Source: Auxenochlorella pyrenoidosa (taxonomy: Eukaryota; Chlorophyta; Trebouxiophyceae; Chlorellales; Chlorellaceae). From it: DNA of 10,734 nucleotides. The stretch's first letter is position 1. The number at the start of each line of letters is the position of its first letter. The notes beneath the pieces were generated by a model that was not told where the DNA came from, did no database searches, and saw only the letters and a program-made list of their open reading frames with translations. Positions 1 to 6,000 of the stretch are shown here, piece after piece. A program made the position numbers and the translations under genes. The stretch covers positions 590,871 through 601,604 of the forward strand of contig KQ481955.1 in assembly GCA_001430745.1 (NCBI GenBank). The letters are read 5' to 3'.

Positions 1-327
1 AAGCTGGCCGCGTCGGCGGTGGCAGAGGCGGCGCAGCGCGCCATGGAGGGGGCCCCCATGCTGGCGGCAGCCATCGACCTGGCCACCGTGGCGGCCTGCC
101 TGAACAGTGCCGTGGCGGTGGTGGGGGAGCCCCAGGGCGCCGGCTCGGCGGCGGCGGCGGCCCTGGCAGCCTTTGGCGCCGCAGCGCCCACCGATGTGCC
201 GCTGGGCGACGGCTCGGGAGCGGTGGGGCCTGCGTCCATGGGCCTGGCGGCTGCAATCTCTGCTGCGGCAGAAGCTGTCGCTGCAGAGGCGGCAGCCGCG
301 CTGGCAGCTGGGCGCTCGCCGCCCTAG
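1..327 (+). CDS. 3' end of an unrecognised gene; Ala-rich C-terminus, 5' partial
   Basis: Frame 1 is open from the first base to a TAG at 325-327, giving 108 residues that continue from outside the window. The visible part is extremely rich in Ala, Gly and Val, with short helix-prone runs such as AAAISAAAEAVAAEAAAALA near the end. There is no catalytic motif, convincing membrane segment or known domain. The ATG codons inside it are probably internal, because the frame stays open to the left edge. A TGTAA motif about 380 bases downstream fits a normal green-algal 3' UTR and supports the strand. I do not recognise the protein. A high-GC sequence gives long open frames by chance, so the frame assignment is likely but not certain. 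It lies tail-to-tail with the CCDA gene. Confidence 0.6.
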   Translation, partial: KLAASAVAEAAQRAMEGAPMLAAAIDLATVAACLNSAVAVVGEPQGAGSAAAAALAAFGAAAPTDVPLGDGSGAVGPASMGLAAAISAAAEAVAAEAAAALAAGRSPP

Positions 328-884
328 GCGGCAGCTGCCTCGGGCGATGCCAGGTGGCTGCACAAGCCGCCTGTTGACGTTGCTTGCTTCTCTATTCCCC
401 ATGGTTTCCTGCAACACTGACCGTTTTGCTTGCCTCCAAGTGCCTTCTCTTGTGAGGCATGCACAAGCCTCCCCTACACGCTCCTCCTCAACTGTATCCC
501 TCTGCGCCGCTCCTCTTCTCATCGCGCTCTCGCACTCCCACCTGCCAAGCCTGTGTTCCTGTATGCTTTACCTGCCTGAGTGAGTGCGCCCTGCCTTTTG
601 AGACTGTCACACCTCCTCCTGGGGCGCCCCAGCCTTGAATGCACCACAGCCGAGGCCTTGTCGCCTCCCCCCTCTCTTCTCTACACACCCACGCTTTGAT
701 CCGTGGCTTGTAAGGTCGTCCCAGCCAAGCGCTGACTCTGGACAATCCAATGCAGCAGGTTTTGATTTGACAAGGGTGGGAACAGAGCCTGGGTGATCAC
801 CAGGCTGACGCTGGCACCGTCCCTGCAAACCAGTCGCACAAGCCTGCTCGCTCCGTGGACTCGAAATGCCATTGCTTGATCGCA
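328..884. other. Tail-to-tail intergenic region (3' UTRs of the partial gene and of CCDA)
   Basis: These 557 bases lie between the stop of the plus-strand gene and the stop of the minus-strand CCDA gene. The stretch is visibly pyrimidine-rich on the plus strand and lower in GC than the coding regions, as expected for UTR sequence. It holds one plus-strand TGTAA motif. I found no minus-strand TGTAA (TTACA on the plus strand) for CCDA; the closest is TGTAG on the minus strand at 681-685. Open frames in the region are short, low in coding character and not supported. No tRNA or other RNA gene was seen. Confidence 0.6.
709..713 (+). terminator. TGTAA polyadenylation signal of the first gene
   Basis: TGTAA is the usual poly(A) motif of chlorophyte nuclear genes. 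This copy lies about 380 bases after the TAG at 325-327 and is the only plus-strand copy I found between the two convergent genes. The assignment is positional; the distance is long but not unusual for green algae. Confidence 0.45.
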
Positions 885-2166
885 TCAGGCAGGCACCAGC
901 CGCGTGAGGAGGCCGTAGGTCCCGCCCGCCAGCAGCAGCGCCCCCGAGGCGGGGGTCACCCACGCGCTCCACTGCCGCACCGACAGGATGCGCTGCAGCG
1001 CGCCGGTGAACAGTGCGGCCGCCAGCAGCGGCGCCACGTAGCCCAGGGTGTAGGCAAACAGCAGCGCGCCGCCTGCGAGCACGCCCGGGGTGGCGGAGCA
1101 CAGAGGTGACGTGTGGGCAGCGCCAGAGTGCGTTGGGCCGGGAAGCAGCCCCAGCACGCCGTGCACACGGATTGGCAGCGCCACGGATTGCGGGTGCCAC
1201 CAGCGGCACCGGACTGGGCTCCGGTGTCTTGGCAGCCTGGTGGGGCCCACCTGTCACGGGGTCCCGCGTGGTGCTGACCCAGGCAAGCAGGGTGGCCAGG
1301 ATGGGGGTGCTGCAGGGGCTGGCCGCCAGGGCAAACGTCAGGCCTGCGCGCACGGGGAGGGCGGGGGGTGGGGAGGGCTGGGCGCGGGGCCCCTTGCGCC
1401 GCTGTGCCTGTGCGCTCCTGCACCAGCAGCCCTCAAGTCTGGCGTGCAACGGTTGCGCCCCGGGCAAGCAGCATTTTGGTAACAGCAGGCAAGCGGTATG
1501 CTTGGCACCCCCATACCCTCAAGGGGACTTGGCGCTGCCCAGCCCTTCCCTCCAGATCTAGCAGCAAATCTGGCAGCAAACAGGTGTGCAGACGCAGCTT
1601 GGTGCGTGCCTATCCCAAAACTCACGCAACAGCTGCACTTCCCGCTACAGCGGCCGTCACCGACCCACCCCTGCCCTGCCCAGCCCTACCCGCCAGGTAC
1701 GCCTGCGCAGCCGGGGGCAGGCCCAGCCCCCGCACATCCACATCCAGGGAGGGCAGGCGCAGGGGCAGGACCTCCAGCAGGTTCAGGCCCATGGCAACGG
1801 CCACCAGGCTGACAGCGATGGGCAGGCCATCACCGATCTGCACCAGCAGGGGCGCGCGCCAGGGGCATGGGGCGAGGAGCAGCAGCAGGGGCTTGGGCCA
1901 GCCGGCAATGCACGGGCATGCTAGCTTGCGCCAGCAGCGCACAGCGCAGTCCCAGCACTACGACAGACATGCGGTCAAGCGCCATCCAGCAACGGCAGAG
2001 GGGCAGTATGCGCGCATGTCAGCCTGCATGGGGAGCAGCCCACCTGCCCATACGCGCCGCCCAGCATGGAGGAGGCAACGCCCAGAGCTGCCAGCGTGGT
2101 GGCAAGCCCCGCGGAGAAGGCTCCTGCCCGCACAAGCAGGCTGGTTTCAGTTGTTCCGCTGCCGCC

Positions 2167-2201
<35 letters not shown>

Positions 2202-2859
2202 CTGTGCTGCCATCAGCAGCCGCAGCATGTTCTGCAGCGCCGCCGCTGCCCTCGCTGCTGCCGCCGTTTTGCGCCGCGCCGCTGCCAGATGAGCTGCTGC
2301 CAGCCTTGGCGACGCTGCTGCTGCTGGTTGCAGAGGACGAATAACCGCCGATGTAGCCAATTGTGAGCGGCAGCACACTGAGCGTGCAGGGCGAGAGCGA
2401 AGTGAGCAGCCCGGCGCCCAGCACAATCGCAAAGCTCAGCGGCGTCAGCCCCGTCAGCTGCTGCTCCACAAGCGCGTTGGCCTGGTTGACCAGCTCAAAC
2501 ATGCCGGTGCCGGACAGCTCTCCAAGCACCGGCTGCACTGCTGCAAGGGTCGCAAGGTCGCTGGCGGCGGCAGGCAGCGGCGCCGCACCCGCCGCCAGCT
2601 CCACCGCTGCTGCGAGGCTGGTTTGCAGGGTCGGAGCATCCAGGAAAGAGACATCCTGTAGACAGGCTTGAGCGGGTGAGCATCGTTGGCGAGGAGCCGT
2701 GGGGCGGCCTGGCCGGCACCTTCCTGGAGGCGCAGGGCCGTTCGAGGGCGCGCAGCGCGTGGAGGGCAAGGCCTTGCGAGCCATCTGTGTGATCGTAAGG
2801 TGGGGGAAAGGCAGCCATCGCCGTAGGCTGCAGGAGCGATGGCTGAGGCAGGACGGCAT
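885..2859 (-). CDS. CCDA: Chloroplast CcdA/CCDA, cytochrome c biogenesis thiol-disulfide transporter; 4 exons
   Basis: CCDA carries reducing equivalents across the thylakoid membrane to keep apocytochrome heme-binding cysteines reduced, so c-type cytochromes (cyt f, c6) can be assembled by the system II (CCS) pathway. Exons are 2859-2044, 1837-1690, 1343-1251 and 1072-885 (phases 0, 1, 1), all GT-AG, joining to 414 residues. Residues 1-68 look like an Arg/Ser/Pro-rich transit peptide. The first redox cysteine is C158 in [13 protein letters not shown] and the second is C332 in [16 protein letters not shown], both in family-typical context. About six membrane segments can be seen (near 143-165, 244-262, 277-293, 315-345, 352-375, 390-408). 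The splice joins restore conserved runs ([33 protein letters not shown]). Oddity: residues 174-238 form a Ser/Gly/Ala low-complexity insertion between segments 1 and 2. The start is uncertain. ATG 2859 is the first in frame and ATG 2784 would give 389 residues. A start at 2818 with a short intron (donor about 2720, acceptor AG 2657-2656) also keeps frame. The gene is divergent from the LRR-IQ gene. Confidence 0.93.
1344..1689 (-). other. CCDA intron 2 (346 bases)
   Basis: This is the longest intron in the window. On the minus strand it begins GTAGGG and ends CGCGCAG. It separates the exon ending in AYLAG from the exon carrying the second redox cysteine, and the phase-1 join rebuilds the conserved [15 protein letters not shown] run. 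Open frames crossing it on either strand lack coding character. I see no nested gene, snoRNA box pair or mobile element in it. Confidence 0.85.
2171..2200 (-). repeat. (CTG)10 trinucleotide repeat, read as (AGC)n poly-Ser in CCDA
   Basis: Ten perfect CTG units on the plus strand. On the coding minus strand they are read as AGC and encode ten consecutive serines (residues 221-230 of the 414-residue model). They sit in the loop between membrane segments 1 and 2. The repeat also makes a poly-Leu frame on the plus strand, which is not a gene. Such runs expand and contract easily, so length variation between strains is expected. Confidence 0.9.
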
Positions 2860-2940
2860 TCCACGGCACACATTTCTGGCGTACCTCCGATACCCACACT
2901 CTTCTTGTTTATTGTGAATTTAGGGTGATGGAGCAATGAG

Positions 2941-2957
2941 GCACTTCCGGGAGGTGC
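2941..2957. promoter_or_regulatory. Near-palindrome at the centre of the divergent promoter
   Basis: GCACTTCCGGGAGGTGC is an inverted repeat with 8-base arms, a single central base and one mismatch between the arms. Its centre at 2949 is within a few bases of the midpoint (about 2945) between the two start codons, as expected for a site acting in both directions. No specific binding factor is recognised. Confidence 0.35.
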
Positions 2958-2958
2958 T

Positions 2959-2982
2959 CTTGACTTTTGGCCGCCTTGACTT
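2959..2982 (+). promoter_or_regulatory. Direct repeat CTTGACTT x2, W-box-like
   Basis: CTTGACTT occurs at 2959-2966 and again at 2975-2982, a 16-base period. Each copy contains TTGACT, which fits the W-box TTGAC[CT] bound by WRKY factors in plants and green algae. The pair lies beside the central near-palindrome and before the LRR-IQ start codon. A regulatory role is inference; the motif is short. Confidence 0.3.
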
Positions 2983-3029
2983 GCTTGCCCCGGACTGGCA
3001 AGCTTCGAGCCGGCCGGCATTCCTGTGAC

Positions 3030-6000
3030 ATGGACTCATCACGCGAAGATGCGCCTTCCGAGGCTCTGCTGGCGGACCGCCTCGCGCGGCTGGCGGAGCG
3101 GCGGCGCGCTGCCATCCGCCGGCGCAGCTCCCTCGCTTCAAACTCTTCGGACGACGAAGAAAACGAGCAGCGCACTATGCCAAGCTGCACTGCAGCGCAT
3201 GCTCTGCGGGAGCTGCTTCAAGGGCGCTCTGCAGAGCTTGGTGGTGCAGTGGCACAGGGCAGCATTGAGGACGGCGGTTGCGCGGCGGTTGAGGGAGCGG
3301 CTGGGGCGCCAGCGCCTGCGCTGCCCACTCCCAGCCGACATGACAGCACTCTACTGCTGGAAAGTGATGGGCAGCTGGATGTCCGCACAGGTGGCGATGG
3401 CAGCATGCCCCCAACGGCACGCCTGCTCATTCGGCTCGGGGACGCCGTTGGGCAGGAGGCTGCAGCTGGCGAGCGGCAGCAGCGCGCCGCTGAGCTGCAC
3501 GCTGCCGATACCGCTGTGCGGGAAGCAGAGGTGAGGGAGCAGTAATGAGGCACAGTGCAAGTGACACTCCCATCCGCAACTGCATGTGCGCTCGTGCTGC
3601 ATGCTCGCAGCTGCATGTCGGCGACCTGGCTCAAGGAGCACTGCGTGTCTGCGCGAGCCGCGTTTCAGTGCCACGTGCAGCCTCTCAGCCCGAGCACCCA
3701 TGTCACCATTGTGCACTTCAGGCCCAGCGTGCCGAGCTGGACGCCCTTCTCCTGCGCCAGCGGACCGCCGAGGCGCAGCGGCAGCGCCAGCGCGCCGAGC
3801 GGCAGGCGGAGCTTGCCCGCATGCAGCTGGAGCTGGCCACGCAGCACATGGCCGCATGTGAGCCGGGGCGTTGTAGTAGCGTGCCCCGCTGGGCTGTCCA
3901 TTGATCGAGGCGGGTTTCAGCCGTGCCTCCTTGGGCGCGCCTGTACGGTTGGCTGTGCTGGCTGCACTGCATCGCTTTCACACTGTCTTCGAGTTCCCTG
4001 GTGCAGGGCGCATTGGGCGTGCCTGGCGCGGCTGGCTTGCCAGCCCCGACCGCCTGCGTGCGGTAGCTGCAGCCACGCGCATCCAGGCACTGTGGCGGGG
4101 CTGGGCTAGCCGAAGGCGGACTTTAGCAGAGCTGCAACTGTTTCGGGGGCGGCGGGCGCTGCTGGCCGACCTGCGCGCTGCGGTCTCAGCAGGTGACTTG
4201 GCAACAGCACAGGCTGCCGCCGCGCAGCTCGCCGACCTGGGTGCTGGTCCAGAGGCCGCCAGGCAGGTTGCGCAGCTGGAGCAGCAGGCAGCTGAGTCGG
4301 AAGCGGCGCTGCGGGCCATGGCGGCGGGCGGCAGCGCCGAGGCCTACCAGGCTGCCGCCGCTGCCGCCCAGCGCTACGCCCACCTGGCAGAGGCACGACG
4401 CGAGGCAGCGAGGCAGTTTGCCACCCGTGTGGCTGCGGCAGAGGAGGAGGTGGAGAGGGCGGCGCAGGGCGCGCCTGTGCTGAGGTTCAGGGAGGCGCTG
4501 GCGGCAGCCGCGGTGCTGGGCGTGAGCCCCTCGGTCCTGGCTAAGGCGGAGGAGCGCGTCACGCTGCGCCAGCAGGAGGTGGCGCGGGCGCTGGCAGCAG
4601 CCCTGGCCGCTGCGCCCTTTGCTGGTCAGGCCTTCCAGTGGGCTCTGGAGCATGCCCAGCGCTGCGGCCTGCATGCTGATGCAGCGCGGGCGCAGCGCGG
4701 CCTGCAGCTGCGCCGACACCACGCCGCAGCTGCTCTGCAGCAGCTGGCGGCAGAGGGAGGGGCAGCTGAGGTGGAGGCAGCCTGCCGTGAGGCTGAGCAG
4801 CTGGGCCTGGATGCAGAGGCGCATGCCGCGCTGTGCAAGCTGGAGCAGCGGCAGGCTGCAGCCGCCGAGCAGCTGCGCCAGGCGGCCTTCCACGGCTCGC
4901 TGCAGCAGTTTCAAGCAGCCGAGGCAGCAGCCGAGTCCCTGCAGGTCAGCGACTGCCTGCGACAATCGTGCCGAGAGCAGGTGCGGCAGCGGCAGCACGA
5001 GGCAGAGCAGCAGCTGCGGCTTGCTGCCTCGGGCCGCGGCGATCTGGAGGCCACTCGCAGGATCTGCCGCTCTGCAGAGCAGCTGGGCTTGGGCGCGGCT
5101 GTTGCCCAGGCGGAGCAGGAGGTGCAGCGCCAGCGTGAGGAGGCTGTTGAGCAGCTGGTGCGCAGCACCCAGCAGGCCTGCGACTGCGCCAGCGCAGCTG
5201 TGCAGGCTGCAGAGCAAGGGCATCAGTGCGCGGCTGTGTGTCGGTTGCCCGGGGATGCAGCAACCCCTCGCCAGCTTCTTGGTGGCTGGCTAGCTTCCGT
5301 GCAGCAGCTGGCCTCAGACGCTCAGGAGCGCGGCGCGTCTGCGGCCTTTGTGCACCCTCCGTCTGCCTGCACCAGCTGGCCTGCTGAGCTGCGCGGCTGG
5401 CTGGTGGACGCCCACCATGCAGCGGGGCTGGATCTGGGCCCGCAGGTGTTGGCTGCCACCCTGGCCTTTCAGGCACACCTGGAGGCCCTGCACACCGCCG
5501 CCCAGGTGGTTGTCACCGCTGTGCCCCTGCAGCAGTCCCAGGCAGCCACCAGCAGATCTGGGCCCAGCGGCAGCAGCAGGCCTGGAAGTAGGTCGGCCTT
5601 GGGCTCAGGCCAGAGCGCCGCTGCAAGCCCCAGGGGATGGGTGACAGGCAGCGCTGATGCCGGCCCCAGTCGGCACTGGGGCGCCCGCCAGCCTGGGACG
5701 GCTGATGCGGCTGTGCCTGCAGCTGCCTGTGATCAGGACCTGCTGGGTCGTTTTTGGGGGTGGCGCGCCGTGCAGGAGCACCTGCTGCCGCTGGTGGCCT
5801 GTGCAGCGCAGCGCGCTGTCGCTGCTGCAGAGTTGGAGGCGCAGGCTGGGGCTGCAGACGGCTCGCGCCACGGGCACGCCCACCTGGACCTCGGCTGCCA
5901 AGGCTTGGAGAGCTTGGAGCTTCTGGCAGGTGGCACCCATGTCACGCACCTGGACCTCGATGGCAATGCCCTTACCAGGTGAGGAGTCTGCCGGCTGGAG

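Larger units (their letters stand above)
2936..3028 (+). other. Upstream ORF (30 codons plus stop) ending one base before the LRR-IQ start codon
   Basis: ATG at 2936 opens a 30-codon frame beginning MRHFREVLLTF and stopping at TGA 3026-3028. The main ATG begins at 3030. A second, minimal uORF (ATG 2928, Met-Glu-Gln, TGA 2937-2939) overlaps its start as ATGA. Both count only if transcription starts upstream of about 2928. The peptide matches nothing I know. If transcribed, the spacing would favour termination-reinitiation control of the main gene. Confidence 0.35.
2860..3029. promoter_or_regulatory. Divergent promoter shared by CCDA (-) and the LRR-IQ gene (+)
   Basis: Only 170 bases separate the proposed start codons of the two head-to-head genes, so core promoters and 5' UTRs of both must lie here or overlap the coding ends. 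The middle holds an AT-rich patch, TTGTTTATTGTGAATTTAG, around 2906-2923, unlike the surrounding GC-rich DNA. To its right lie a near-palindrome (2941-2957) and two CTTGACTT copies. There is no canonical TATAAA; the TTTATT patch could act as a weak TATA-like element. Transcription start sites cannot be placed from sequence alone. If the CCDA start is really at 2784 the spacer grows to 245 bases. Confidence 0.6.

Noticed and set aside
328..884. tRNA or other structured RNA gene in the intergenic spaces
   Set aside because: I looked for a T-loop-like TTCRA box with matching stems here and in 9194-10037 and found none convincing. A tRNAscan-SE or Infernal run would settle it.
607..1467. 286-residue minus-strand open frame crossing the CCDA 3' end as a possible separate gene
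   Set aside because: Only 1251-1343 within it is a real CCDA exon. The remainder reads through introns and the last exon in the wrong frame, and the spliced model restores all conserved runs.
2066..2344. Plus-strand open frame with a poly-Leu run, looking like a signal peptide or membrane segment
   Set aside because: It is the reverse reading of the (AGC)10 poly-Ser tract in the well-supported minus-strand CCDA exon 1.
3921..4006. Earlier acceptor (TTTCAG ending at 3920) for exon 3 of the LRR-IQ gene
   Set aside because: With the phase-1 donor at 3858 it puts the downstream sequence in the wrong frame and loses the IQ motif. The acceptor at 4005-4006 joins in the correct frame.
4186..5223. 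345-residue Leu/Gln/Cys-rich minus-strand open frame
   Set aside because: It lies opposite exon 3 of the LRR-IQ gene, whose plus-strand reading has IQ motifs, a regular 47-residue repeat and consistent splice joins. The minus frame has none of these.
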